Shown piece after piece: positions 9,667 to 22,449 of a stretch of DNA of 64,000 nucleotides (its first letter is position 1; every line of letters begins with the position of its first letter). The notes below the pieces were generated by a model. That model did not search any database, was not told the DNA's origin, and worked only from the letters and a program-made list of their open reading frames with translations. The position numbers and the translations under genes are program-made. This DNA is from Dallia pectoralis (Eukaryota; Chordata; Actinopteri; Esociformes; Umbridae). The stretch covers positions 4,276,440-4,340,439 of the forward strand of contig CM055750.1 in NCBI GenBank assembly GCA_029465975.1, written 5' to 3'.

Positions 9667-12600
9667 ATGATGGACTCGAGCATCGAGCAACCGCCTTTAC
9701 GGTGAGTGTGTTAACAGCAATATGGATCTTTAAAATAACCGGGAAATTTCGCATTGATATTGACATCGCTCGATCTATTGCCTCAGACCTTCCGGTTCAA
9801 TAAAGTGACACAGAGTAAATGATCGAATCGATCCATTCACAACGACAACGAATCATTACATTTTGACATTTGATACACAAAATATATTTTCCCTGAAGGT
9901 CATTAAACGCAGCCCGCAGACTAGACCTCGGAATTGCGCTAAAACCAGATGTTTTGTGTCGAGTAGGGGAGGTAGAGGAGGGGACGTGTACAACGCCAGT
10001 GATTTGTGCTGGGCCTGACCAGTAGTGTTCGGCAGAAGGATCTGCATAGGCCCGTCGATGGCGGTGGCCCCTATTGTTTATTGAAGTAGAGGCCTAATGT
10101 CTGTTTGAAAGGCCTGGGTGGGCTGAACCTCATGGGGTCACACTAGCGGGTTGGTGTGGACTGTGGAGTGGGAGGGACCTAGCTCTGGACTGACTGGAGG
10201 AGTCTGGAGAAGTCTTTGTTTTAAAATTCTTTCACTGGTTCTCTGTCACCATATGGAGTTGTCTATTGTCCAACCGCTTGGATTTTAATTGGTTTTTAGT
10301 CACTCTTAATGGATATTGCCTTTTTTTTCCCCCAACAGTGGTGTGTGTGTGATCGATTGAATTGAATTTCATGTGTTCATCTACAGTATATTAAACGCCC
10401 CGCACATCAAGATTGAAATGACATTTTTAAATTGTTAGACCCCACCAATGGGAAGTCCTCATTCGCTTAATACTGCGAGCAGAGATTCTCCCGGATTTTC
10501 CATGGGGAACTCCATGGTGACATGGTGTGCAATGTTCCAGCCTGTGGAATGTTGCCCACCTAGGTAGCAATGCCAATAAATCGTGGAGTGGTGAAGTGCT
10601 AGCTGAGGAGGGTCCTTTGGAGAGTGGGTTGTAAATTTGTTTAGAATAGGCCTGAGTCCCCACTGACTGCCGATGACCCCATCGACACTTTTATAAGCTG
10701 TAACATAGTACTCTACTAAACAGACAGGAGACCAAGCAGATGAGGAGAGGGCTGAAGGGAAGGCCTGTCTGTTGCACTCCTTCTCTAATCAATTCTTTCA
10801 CCGGCTCTCCATTTCCCGTAGCTTGGGAAAACGCTTTTGATGCTGTCAGTCTTTTTTCCGTCGTTATATATTAACTATCTTCAGTCTCCTCTTATCCCAA
10901 TCTGATTGTAAGATATCTAACATCTATTAGTGATTAGTCCTACCTATGCTAAGAAAGGCTATTTGAATAGGTGAATGAATCAAAAATGTGTTTAAGTGCA
11001 AATAAACTGAGTAACTCCATCAACCACAGCTGTTCGTCTGACCTATATCATTTACCTTGTCTTCCTAGATCTCATTCGTATAATGGACTATTCATCATAT
11101 TTATAAGATTCACGACTGTGAAGATGCAATAATTACTGGTCAATGCAAGAAAGAAAAGAAAACAGAACCGGTTGCCAATGAAGGACTGTCAACATGTGGA
11201 TTGCTACGGTAACCGGTGGTGTTAACGTGAAGGATGAATATAATCTCAAATCTCGTAAGAAATGTATATTCCATAATTTGTATTTACTTAATCTGTCTTT
11301 GAAGACTGGTTTTATGACTCAATCATTCCATGTTGACCAAGTGGACAGTATACGGAGTAATCATGTCATTTAGATTCCTCTTACCAAATTGTTATTATTA
11401 TTTTATTATTTCAGTATCGTTGATACTGAAACTAGAAGAAAACAAGCAAATGATGCACGTGGGGCAATAGAAAGATCGGAAGTTGTTCTGTTGCGATAAA
11501 ACAGCCACTCTGTGTTAAAGGACCAATCAACTAATGAGGTAGAGAATAAGGAAGCCATTGGTGCCAATACACAGATACCTCAGAATCTCCATAAACTGAA
11601 TATGGAAAAGTATTTTTATAGGAAACCGAAGTTTTGTTTTATTTATCATGTAACATATTTCCCCAAAGACTCAGTGTGTTAAAAAGGGTATGACTTAACT
11701 TATTGTTTTTATTGCTACATTTCTGTTGCCTTGGTCTACAGTTTTGTCTTCTTTTTTTGTATTTTGAAGTTGACTCACATGTATGCCTCCGGGCATTGGA
11801 ACATTTCCACTCTTTGTGTAAGTAAGAAACGATACTCTCCTTCTAATTGTAATAAAAATGTGGCTTGCCAAAAGAAAAAATGGGTCCACAAAAGAGCCAC
11901 TGTGGGAACCCTCACTTGTGTATTTTATTCATCAACTGTCACCACAAGACAAAAGTGCAACAGTGGGCCAAAATGAATAAACGTTACGCTAGTTCTAGAA
12001 CATTCCGTTACCTGGGATTCGGTCGTCTTCAACCTGGCTAGCCTGTTTCCTCCTGGGCAACCTAGTTTGGAACTCCACTCGGATGCTTCTTTAACGTCTG
12101 CTACATTGGGATTATATGTGCCAAATGAACACTGAACACACTGGGGAAATATTTAAGTGGGGTGCATGGGTGTGTATGTTTGCATTACTGCCTTCTCTCT
12201 TTGTGTTGTGGTTTGTGTCAGCTTTATGTACGTGTCCCTGTCTTACCCATGTCCAAAGACTTCCTGATGTCCACTTGACATGTTGTAGTATTAAAATCCC
12301 ATGAAACCTGTACACCATACCACAAGCCATTATCTCGCCTAAAATACGTTTGATGTATAAAGTGATTTGTATTTATTTTTTTACTGAGTCCTATGTTATG
12401 TAAGATGAATTGCTTAAAGATTGCGGCCACAAGAATTGTGGAATGTGACATCCATTCCCAAACCTTCCCACAAGCATCACAGAACACTTCAAAACTATCC
12501 GACAACACTTCAGAACTGCTGCTCTAAATATCAGGGGTTCCACCCATTAGGTCAATAGGGGTTCCATAGCTGCACAGAACAAAGGGTTGTTCTCAATTGA

Positions 12601-12940
12601 GATTTTGATGAGTGGCTTTTCTTTTGAAGGTCGGACGTTGGTTGAGGTCCTGACGTTTTTGTCAGAGGCATCTTCACTCAACCTAATTGATGATGTATAT
12701 TACACAAGTCTTTTTGCCCGGGTAAATGTGTACTATTGCTAAAAGATGATCATTGTGCTGATTAAATGACATGCTATCACATGTGTGTATAGATTAAATG
12801 ACATGCTATCACATGTGTGTATACATTAAATGACATGCTATCACATGTGTGTATAGATTGCATTTTGTCTACTGGAAATCATAGACATTTTGTACAAGAG
12901 TTTTTTTTCACAATGTGAAATGAATTTGCAAATAAATGTA
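9667..12940 (+). other. enc1: probable enc1 3'UTR and downstream region with several poly(A) signals
   Basis: No protein-coding signal follows the enc1 stop. AATAAA hexamers occur at about 9799, 11001, 11976 and 12931, so the mRNA could have alternative 3' ends; a multi-kilobase 3'UTR would match what is known of ENC1 transcripts in other vertebrates. A donor-like GTGAGT at about 9702, 36 bp after the stop, might allow a 3'UTR intron. Small ORFs here are short and unrelated to known proteins. Where the transcript ends is not decidable from sequence alone. Confidence 0.4.
12761..12858 (+). repeat. 32-bp tandem repeat, 3 copies
   Basis: Three near-identical units containing ATTAAATGACATGCTATCAC followed by ATGTGTGTATA. 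Differences between copies are single bases at the junctions. Confidence 0.9.
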
Positions 12941-14160
12941 AGAGGTTCTCTTCCTGTGATCTGAACTTTCTGAAGTTTGTCTTTTTTTATAAATAATGGT
13001 TCACATGGCAGGATTGTGGTTTTTATTGCCTCGGTCTCAAAATGTTTCCTACTAAACCTGTTGTTGATTTAACTTCTCATGGGTGTGTCTTTCCTGTACT
13101 TGTCATATTGTTGAACCGTGACATACTGACAGCATCACACCATTTAAAGGTTGTGTGCCTTACAATCCACCATACAGTACGTATGTGTTTACTTCCTGAA
13201 TGGCCATAGTTGAACCGTGGTAAAAAAGTAGTGCACGACATAGAGATTAGTGTTACAGATGGAATGTAGCCATGAACAGCAGTCAACAGGCAAAATCCAA
13301 AGTCACATACTTTTTGTACAATTCATCTCACTCTCTTTGGAAACTGGAAATCCCACTTTATAAACACTCACAGTTTAAATGGTATCTATCTTTGTGGAGA
13401 CTTAATCATTTTGTAATTTAGCATATCCTGTTATCCAGAGCGATTTTATTCCGGTTTAAACATCCATCTTCCCTAAACCTAACTCAACTTAAACCCAATA
13501 ATGAACCTTTAACATGACCTGTAACCTTTTGCTGGAATGTAAAAGCTAAAAGTAGCATTCTTCTTTTTTATAGCGACCAGCGACTGGTCATCAACAAGGT
13601 CAATTCGTAGTTTTACTATACTTTACACATGTTTGGTCCCCACCAGGTTAGTAAAACCTGTAAATACACACACACACTCCTAAGCAGGTACAAATGGTAC
13701 CTCAATGCTTGTTACTGCTCACGGAGATGCTGCCGACATAGGCATGAAGTTGCTTTTAAAACCTACACTGTTGCAACCTGCTTTCAAATTGAATCCAAGT
13801 CGTGATTTATGGTTTTAGTTGACTAGTTTTTCCACGTAGATTGCATATCTGACACAAGCAAATCTGTCTGGTAAATACATGGCTGGCTATGTACACAGCT
13901 TGTAGATTTGGAATACTTTACCCTCAACTCTGAGGCCAGTCATCATTTGTGAACTCTAAACAAAACTCACCTGCAACCTAACTAGTTTTATATGTATAAT
14001 ACACCTATACACCTGTATACACCCCTAAGCTACCTCTTTATAGATCCACCTCTGTAATGTCATTAATGGAAAGTATTCAAGAGGAATTTGAGTGAACAGC
14101 AGTTATGTGCGGACATGCAGAAAGAAAGCCTGCAGTCATGTGGTAAGTACACACACAGGT
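12941..14160. other. gene-free stretch, no feature recognised
   Basis: AT-rich DNA between the enc1 downstream region and the 31-bp minisatellite. Apart from a short CA run at about 13,668, I see no gene, RNA gene or clear mobile element. Confidence 0.4.
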
Positions 14161-14525
14161 ACTTGTCTTTCTTCCATATTTGGACTTATGGGTTTGTCTT
14201 TTCCATATTTGGACATATGGGTTTGTCTTTCTTCCATATTTGGACTTATGGGTCTGTCTTTCTTCCATATTTGGACATATGGGTTTGTCTTTCTGCCATA
14301 TTTGGACATATGGGTTTGTCTTTCTTCCATATTTGGACGTATGGGTTTGTCTTTTCTATATTTGGACATATGGGTTTGTCTTTTCCATATTTGGACATCT
14401 GGGTCTGTCTTTCTTCCATATTTGGACATATGGGTTTGTCTTTTCCATATTTGGACATATGGGTTTGTCTTTTCCATATTTGGACATATGGGTCTGTCTT
14501 TCTTCCATATTTGGACATATGTCAT
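14161..14525 (+). repeat. 31/29-bp minisatellite, about 12 units
   Basis: Units carry CCATATTTGGACATATGGGT followed by TTGTCTTTCTT; a shorter 29-bp form reads TTGTCTTTT. Long and short forms alternate irregularly. CCATATTTGG resembles a serum-response CArG box (CC-A/T6-GG), so the array displays about a dozen CArG-like sites. The overlapping ORFs on both strands (up to 230 aa) are translations of this repeat. Confidence 0.93.
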
Positions 14526-15030
14526 CTCCACTTCGGCGATTCAAACTCTATCATGAACTGCGAGGAATTCAAGACCTTTCTGGCACATTCTATAATGGTT
14601 TGTTCAATAACGATAAGTTGTCCGGGGCCTGAGGAAGCAACACAGCTCCTAACCATAATGCAATCTGTTTCAGGCTTCTGTTCATGTACAGTGTTTCGTT
14701 TTCAACAGTCTAGATCATTGTGTTCTGGTAGTTCTGACCTTTTCCCAGGTGTTGTCTTTTTGTCAGCTTTTGGGCAGTAGATAATCGGTCGGACATTGAC
14801 ATGGTATCACCAAGCAGCTAATGCCGAGGTTTTAGCTCACTTATTACAGAACTGTGGTACAAAAGCAAAATCTGGCACACACACACACGCGATCAATATG
14901 GTTTTCCTATGAGATCCTGCCCGGCAAACAGAAGTTGGAAGGATGTCAAAGTGGGCCCACGACATAACTTCCTGATGTTCCCGGAACATGAACAACACCT
15001 TTTTGTTTGCAAGGATTTAGACAAAATGTC
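14526..15030. other. gene-free stretch after the 31-bp minisatellite
   Basis: Unique-looking DNA with a short CA run at about 14,878. No coding region, RNA gene or mobile element recognised. Confidence 0.35.
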
Positions 15031-15157
15031 ATTCTTGCTTCGAATACTACTTGCTTCAAGCTTCTTTATAGGTACGTTTATTCCTTTAATTAGCCTGGAC
15101 AGTCAGAAGATATGCAAGGCATTTGCCTCGTTATGGAATTCTCCCTACGGCGAATAG
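15026..15157 (+). CDS. possible signal-peptide exon (small ORF)
   Basis: ATG at 15026 opens MSFLLRILLASSFFIG, a short basic start plus a hydrophobic core like a signal peptide, followed at once by TTTATAG|GTACG, a possible donor. First exons of secreted or immunoglobulin-type receptor genes look like this. Read through, the frame stops at 15,157. No continuing exon was found downstream, so this is only a candidate. Confidence 0.15.
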   Translation: MSFLLRILLASSFFIGTFIPLISLDSQKICKAFASLWNSPYGE

Positions 15158-15355
15158 CAAGGTAGATTGAATACATTTCTCACGCTTTATCAGACTGAGA
15201 ATAACTATGAGAAAATGTGTGGGGGAAGTACATACAAAAAGTACAAGAACAATTACTAGGTATTTGACTATTTCCTGGGCTGAATAGCTTTGTGAGTACG
15301 AGGCGTAGACAAGAATAGCAGCCAACAGTACACACGTGCTTCTGGTGATTTTCAT
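15131..15355 (-). CDS. possible small secreted protein ORF
   Basis: ATG at 15355 (minus) opens MKITRSTCVLLAAILVYASY, a convincing signal-peptide profile with a plausible cleavage after YASYSQS, followed by a second hydrophobic stretch and a stop at about 15,131. It overlaps the plus-strand candidate at 15,026-15,157. The family is not recognised. Short ORFs with hydrophobic runs also arise by chance in AT-rich DNA, so confidence is low. Confidence 0.15.
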   Translation of the reverse strand: MKITRSTCVLLAAILVYASYSQSYSAQEIVKYLVIVLVLFVCTSPTHFLIVILSLIKREKCIQSTLLFAVGRIP

Positions 15356-17746
15356 TGGAACGGGTGACAACAGGGGTTGATATGACCGGAATGTCAGGTA
15401 TGAGGATGAATAGGAGGAGTCTGCCTGGGAATCTCAATAAGTCCGGAGAAATAACAATTAGCAGAGAGCTCCGTTGGTCTGACGGGGAAGGTGTGTGTGT
15501 GTGTGTGCGTGCGTGCGTGTGTGATGTAAGGCACAGAAAGAGTGACCGGGAAATGTGTGTGTGTGTGATGTGAGGCACTGAACATTCATGCCCATTTCAT
15601 ACCCAAACATTTCATGTTGTGAAATAGACTATGCCAGTTTACGGTTATTCTGGTGACCAGCTGGACATGCTAGAACACTTTAAAAGTATGTTGTTGTTTG
15701 CTGACCAGCTTCTTTTCTTGCTAGTTTTTAATCCTCATAATCCTCATTTGGTCCAAAACACTTTCACTGGGGTTATTTAGACTGCATGTGTTCGATTGTA
15801 AGTGGTGAGATGTGGTAGAACCACTTTGTGTGCTTGTGACGGTTCAGATAAGTTACGACTCTGGAAGTCCCCCCACCCATCCACTCAACCATACATAAAC
15901 ACATATACCTCCTGACCCCACACCAGAGCAATGTTCACTAACCGGTTGGCCCCTTCTTTTAGCTGCTTCTGGGGTATTCAGAGGTCGTTGAAGACCCAGT
16001 GGTCGTCTGAGATCAGTTGTGTGTGTGTGTGTGGAAGAGGAGGGTACAAAAAGGGTGTTTCTACGTTTTATTTAAGGCTCCCTAATTTCCCCTTGTACAC
16101 TTTTCGATGTGCTTGTAAATGGTTTGTTTCACATAATTATCCCTTTGTCCCAATTAGCAATTGTCCAGTTTAAATTGACAACTTCTTAGCAGTTGCTGAC
16201 AACTTTTTTTCGCTCAAGAAATACCCAGTTTTCTCGCTCTTGTTGACAAGCGTTTCTTCTCACATATTCTAATTGGCTCAAAGCTGACCTCTAGCATCCA
16301 GCAATTCAATAAGACTAAACGCTATGTGTTAGATGCTAGCTACGGGGGTCAACAAAAAACACAGCATGAGGTATTAGTATGCATTAGTATGCTTTGAATC
16401 TAGTGGCTCTTTTTGAGTTATAACAGAGCTAGCATGGCTCTGTCTTTGTCTTCCTACCTTAGGCTTAGTGTTATTAGTCAATGAAACTGTAACGCACAGG
16501 CATCACCACAGGTAAGAATGAGAAAAAGAAGAGGAGAAAGAGGAGGGGGTTTAGTGTCTTGTCCAATACAAGTACAAGATTGATAGATGCAATATATGCC
16601 GAGTGGAACAACGTTGCTAAACTGTTTGCTACAGTGTGCATTATTGAATACAACCCAACTTCGGCACTCAGCAGGTATCGATGTGTTGGTTTACGGAACT
16701 GGCCTGAGTGTCTGACGCTGGGCCTGCTATCGATTATGGCTGACGTGTATTACAGAATAAACTGTCTAGAGGAAAATGTCTGGAACAGCGTCTGGAAAAA
16801 CCCGTCAACAGGACCTCATAATGAAACTATTTACAGCAAGCCTTTAGCAGCGTAGAAGGCTCACTTAAACCTAAGCCCGTGTTCTGGAGTGGAAACTTCC
16901 AGATTCCTTGTGTCTCCCATGAGTGGTAAACAATTCCACGTGGGAACCATTTCACTAATCTCAACATTTTCTAGATTTTAACAATCGATATATAGTCCAC
17001 TAAGAAATCTGAAATCTCGAAATGGGCCTTACATGACGGAACTTGGGAGATGACGGTATGCCTTGATTCCAGTGCCACATTAAAACTAGCTTACTTAGCA
17101 CTTTGTGCTGAAGGATTCCTGCTCTAGCTCTGTCTGCCACGGGAAACAACAGCCCCTTAGGAGGTCCAACTACTGCATAATCCCCTCCTCTGGAGCCTGG
17201 ACACATTGTTATGCTAGTTTGGGTGTGAAGAAACAGATGAGTGAATCCCTCCCTTAAAAGAGGAATGAGATGAAGGGGTGTGAGGGACAGAAGAGAGCTT
17301 GTGACTGAGTCTATCTATACCTCCAGGGTCTTCCTGAGGTAATTTCGTCATCCTTTTTTTCCTATCCAACTATTGAAAGTGGATAAGTAATCCATTCGGA
17401 ATGGATTTGTTCCAGTCCACACTAGAACCTTTAGAATTGATACAGTTAGTGCTAATTGGTAAGTTTGGTGCTGCTTTAGGAACCCATCGCTCCTGGAAGA
17501 AGAACAGTGTTGGAAATGCAGAGGTCATTTCTCCATTTCATAATCCATTCCCCTATATGTCACTGGGTTAGGGTATATGTTGCAATATCCAGATACATGA
17601 ATCATGAAGTGTGTCCTAATAACCACACTAGCATATGTTCATAGGGTGCAACTAGTCCTCAAAACAAACCCAGGTTTTAATTGATTTGCCTGTGAATGAG
17701 ATCGTGGTAAACACATCAGTACTAATAGTGAGAGCACAGTGTGTTG
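15356..17746. other. gene-free stretch with short GT runs and a dispersed repeat
   Basis: Contains GT microsatellites at about 15,490-15,510, 15,553-15,568 and 16,018-16,032. A dispersed element at 16,311-16,372 is shared with 21,978-22,032 (annotated separately). ORFs of up to 98 aa do not resemble known proteins. Otherwise nothing recognised. Confidence 0.4.
16311..16372 (+). repeat. dispersed repeat, copy 1 of a pair
   Basis: Contains TAGATGCTAGCTACGGGGGT and then ACACAGCATGAGGT. The second copy at 21,978-22,032 has TAGATGCTAGCTGTGGGTGA and the same ACACAGCATGAGGT. Same orientation; about 50-60 bp of recognisable similarity. Element class unknown. Confidence 0.5.
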
Positions 17747-20700
17747 TTCACCATTACACTGATATCCTGCTATGACACTCCTCTGATGTTCACCATTATA
17801 GTAACATCTTCTATGACACTCCTCTGATGTTCACCATTATAGTAACATCTTCTATGACACTCCTCTGATGTTCACCATTATAGTAACATCTTCTATGACA
17901 CTCCTCTGATGTTCACCATTACAGTAACATCTTCTATGACACTCCTCTGATGTTCACCATTATAGTAACATCTTCTATGACACTCCTCTGATGTTCACCA
18001 TTACAGTAACATCTTCTATGACACTCCTCTGATGTTCACCATTATCTTCTAGTAACATCTTCTATGACACTCCTCTGATGTTCACCATTACAGTAACATC
18101 TTCTATGACACTTACAGTAACATCTCTGATGTTCACCATTATAGTAACATCTTCTATGACACTCCTCTGATGTTCACCATTACAGTAACATCTTCTATGA
18201 CACTCCTCTGATGTTCACCATTACAGTAACATCTTCTATGACACTCCTCTGATGTTCACCATTACATCTTCTATGACACTCATGTTCACCATTATAGTAA
18301 CATCTTCTATGACACTCCTCTGATGTTCACCATTACAGTAACATCTTCTATGACACTCCTCTGATGTTCACCATTACAGTAACATCTTCTATGACACTCC
18401 TCTGATGTTCACCATTACAGTAACATCTTCTATCTTCTGTTCATTATAGAACATCTTCTATGACACTCTGATGTTCACCATTATAGTAACATCTTCTATG
18501 ACACTCCTCTGATGTTCACCATTATAGTAACATCTTCTATGACACTCCTCTGATGTTCACCATTACAGTAACATCTTCTATGTTCACCATTATAGTAACT
18601 CTTCTCACTGATGTTCACCATTATAGTAACATCTTCTATGACACTCCTCTGATGTTCACCATTACAGTAACATCTTCTATGACACTCCTCTGATGTTCAC
18701 CATTATAGTAACATCTTCTATGACACTCCTCTGATGTTCACCATTACAGTAACATCTTCTATGACACTCCTCTGATGTTCACACATGTTCACCATTATAG
18801 TAACATCTTCTATGACACTCCTCTGATGTTCACCATTATAGTAACATCTTCTATGACACTCCTCTGATGTTCACCATTACAGTAACATCTTCTATGACAC
18901 TCCTCTGATGTTCACCATTATAGTAACATCTTCTATGACACTCCTCTGATGTTCACCATTATAGTAACATCTTCTATGACACTCCTCTGATGTTCACCAT
19001 TACAGTAACATCTTCTATGACACTCCTCTGATGTTCACCATTATAGTAACATCTTCTATGACACTCCTCTGATGTTCACCATTACAGTAACATCTTCTAT
19101 GACACTCCTCTGATGTTCACCATTACAGTAACATCTTCTATGACACTCCTCTGATGTTCACCATTACAGTAACATCTTCTGATGATGTTCACCATTACAG
19201 TAACATCTTCTATGACACTCCTCTGATGTTCACCATTACAGTAACATCTTCTATGACACTCCTCTGATGTTCACCATTACAGTAACATCTTCTATGACAC
19301 TCCTCTGATGTTCACCATTATAGTAACATCTTCTATGACACTCCTCTGATGTTCACCATTACAGTAACATCTTCTATGACACTCCTCTGATGTTCACCAT
19401 TACAGTAACATCTTCTATGACACTCCTCTGATGTTCACCATTACAGTAACATCTTCTATGACACTCCTCTGATGTTCACCATTACAGTAACATCTTCTAT
19501 GACACTCCTCTGATGTTCACCATTATAGTAACATCTTCTATGACACTCCTCTGATGTTCACCATTATAGTAACATCTTCTATGACACTCCTCTGATGTTC
19601 ACCATTATAGTAACATCTTCTATGACACTCCTCTGATGTTCACCATTATAGTAACATCTTCTATGACACTCCTCTGATGTTCACCATTACAGTAACATCT
19701 TCTATGACACTCCTCTGATGTTCACCATTATAGTAACATCTTCTATGACACTCCTCTGATGTTCACCATTATAGTAACATCTTCTATGACACTCCTCTGA
19801 TGTTCACCATTATAGTAACATCTTCTATGACACTCCTCTGATGTTCACCATTATAGTAACATCTTCTATGACACTCCTCTGATGTTCACCATTATAGTAA
19901 CATCTTCTATGACACTCCTCTGATGTTCACCATTATAGTAACATCTTCTATGACACTCCTCTGATGTTCACCATTATAGTAACATCTTCTATGACACTCC
20001 TCTGATGTTCACCATTATAGTAACATCTTCTATGACACTCCTCTGATGTTCACCATTATAGTAACATCTTCTATGACACTCCTCTGATGTTCACCATTAT
20101 AGTAACATCTTCTATGACACTCCTCTGATGTTCACCATTATAGTAACATCCTGCTATGACACTCCTCTGATGTTCACCATTATAGTAACATCTTCTATGA
20201 CACTCCTCTGATGTTCACCATTATAGTAACATCTTCACTATGACCATTATAGTAACATCTCTGATGTTTCACCATTATAGTAACATCTTCTATGACACTC
20301 CTCTGATGTTCACCATTATAGTAACATCTTCTATGACACTCCTCTGATGTTCACCATTATAGTAACATCTTCTATGACACTCCTCTGATGTTCACCATTA
20401 TAGTAACATCTTCTATGACACTCCTCTGATGTTCACCATTATAGTAACATCTTCTATGACACTCCTCTGATGTTCACCATTATAGTAACATCTTCTATGA
20501 CACTCCTCTGATGTTCACCATTATAGTAACATCCTTCTATGATGATGTTCACCATTATAGTAACATCTTCTATGACACTCCTCTGATGTTCACCATTATA
20601 GTAACATCTTCTATGACACTCCTCTGATGTTCACCATTATAGTAACATCTTCTATGACACTCCTCTGATGTTCACCATTATAGTAACATCTTCTATGACA

Positions 20701-20855
20701 CTCCTCTGATGTTCACCATTATAGTAACATCTTCTATGACACTCCTCTGATGTTCACCATTATAGTAACATCTTCTATGACACTCCTCTGATGTTCACCA
20801 TTACAGTAACATCCTGCTATGACACTCCTCTGATGTTCACCATTATAGTAACATC
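17747..20855 (+). repeat. 41-bp minisatellite, about 75 units (3.1 kb)
   Basis: The unit contains TTCACCATTAYAGTAACATC followed by TTCTATGACACTCCTCTGATG, with a C/T choice at the Y position. The C form is frequent in the first two thirds, while 19,700-20,790 is almost purely the T form, pointing to recent expansion at that end. Broken units with internal deletions or fusions cluster at about 18,040-18,130, 18,265-18,290, 18,430-18,470, 18,580-18,610, 18,780-18,790, 19,175, 20,235-20,270 and 20,533. An edge variant with CCTGCTATGAC sits in the first and next-to-last units and at about 20,150. Because 41 is not a multiple of 3, the array has no long ORF. Confidence 0.96.
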
Positions 20856-22440
20856 CGGACTCATAAATTATCACTCTCTATATCTATGTCTGTGTCAGAC
20901 GAAAACCTTTAACACGGTACGCATTCATATAAATCAGCTGGCTTCTTCACTTTCATTTCCTGGAGTGGATGTGATCAAGAGGAGGTTATATACTAGCTGC
21001 TACCACCTCTATCTCTGGTGTGTGTGTGACTGTGTGTCTTATTGATGGATCTCATCTTCCCCATGGTTTATAACCAGCCATCCCCTCCCTCTCTGTCCAC
21101 TGTAGTAGAGGGATATAGGCTGGCCTGGGCTCCATGTGAGAACCCCCGAAGTTAAATGCACGATTACTCTCTTTATCACCCGTGGCGACAGCGTGCTTCC
21201 TGTCCCGTCTCCTAGGCTCACGTGAAAGCTAGCGGTGTCAGTGGCGGGCTAATGGTGGCAGAGAGTGTTTCCTGTCCCCTTTAGGCCCTGATGAGTAACA
21301 GCGGGTGGGGGGAAGAGGGGGAGGTCACGAACTTTCTGTCCCCCAAATGCTTTCATGGTTACTGCGAGTTCCCTTCTCCTTCAGCGTTATTCTGAAAGGT
21401 CCATCAAAGTTTGTCAGTGCATGAAAAGGAAGATGATTGCTGGTTATTGGATTATAACAGGCACACTGTGAGAAGGGCAGAGGTGTTTCTGGCATTTAAA
21501 GACAGTGAGGGCTTAGTCCACACCCAGTCACACCCCTGTTAAAACTACAGACTACTTCAAAAATAAAATGCAGGAATTTGGTGCCCTTCGAGAGTGGGAA
21601 TTTGACCTTTAAAATACATTTTTGTTTCAGATGACATATTTACTGCATATTTTACAATAACACTATATACAGTTTGTTGGTAACCTTTCAACCTGCCACA
21701 GTAAACACTGCCAGTGCGCAATTACAGTAGCTATAGGTTTGTCTGAGGCTCTGTTGTTCAAATCTTCCTATTTCCTACCATTTGCCTCTGTCCACAGCTT
21801 TTCTAAAGGCTTATATGTGCCCTTGGTTTGCTCTCAGACTCGAAAGCAATTAGCACCTCATTCCGTTAACACTGAATATATCTCAGTGGGGACTCTACGA
21901 TCAGATGCGCACAAGCAGTAGATAATCTCTGCTCCTCACTCTGAGATGCTGTTCAGCAACCAACGCTACAACAGGCTAAATGCTAAGCGCTAGATGCTAG
22001 CTGTGGGTGATCATCAAAACACAGCATGAGGTGAGTTAGAAATCGGAGGTAAGACGAGCGCCAACTGGTTGCAAGGTCTTCAGTTCCCACAGTGTGCCAC
22101 AACCTTAAACACGGCCTGCAGTCCTCATCTCATGGTGGCTCAGTTTGCAATTTGGAGGGGCAGTATGTCAGCATGTTTAACTTTCAAATCATGAAATAAT
22201 TCAATGCTAATATTCGGGTGAAAGAAGAAAATATAAATAATGTCAGAACAATGAACTGGGACTCTTTACAGTCAACTCACATAAAACTGTGAAGGACCCC
22301 AATACTTGTCTTTTTGGCATACCCCAATAAGACACCAAACGTGGTTCAATTAGTGGCAATTACGGCTGCTAGAATCATCACTAGAAACAAAACATTTAAT
22401 CAACACACACCAGAACTTGTCTCTCTTTCCTCGCTGATTG
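20856..22440. other. gene-free stretch between two minisatellites
   Basis: No gene recognised. 21,978-22,032 is the second copy of the dispersed repeat seen at 16,311. The region 21,280-21,330 is G-rich. ORFs up to 84 aa are without family resemblance. Confidence 0.4.
21978..22032 (+). repeat. dispersed repeat, copy 2 of a pair
   Basis: See the copy at 16,311-16,372; shared blocks are TAGATGCTAGCT and ACACAGCATGAGGT in the same order, with a similar spacer. Confidence 0.5.
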
Positions 22441-22449
22441 TTGTGGGAA

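Noticed and set aside
8211..9690. Minus-strand and shifted-frame ORFs across enc1, up to 187 codons
   Set aside because: Shadows of the well-conserved enc1 coding exon, caused by its GC-rich codon use.
10427..10663. 78-codon minus-strand ORF downstream of enc1
   Set aside because: No family resemblance, no start context, and it lies in the probable enc1 3'UTR.
14088..14780. ORFs of up to 230 codons with WTYGFVF-type repeats
   Set aside because: Translations of the 31-bp minisatellite; the same DNA is open in several frames.
17747..20855. CRISPR array
   Set aside because: Tandem units have no unique spacers and the genome is vertebrate; these are minisatellites.
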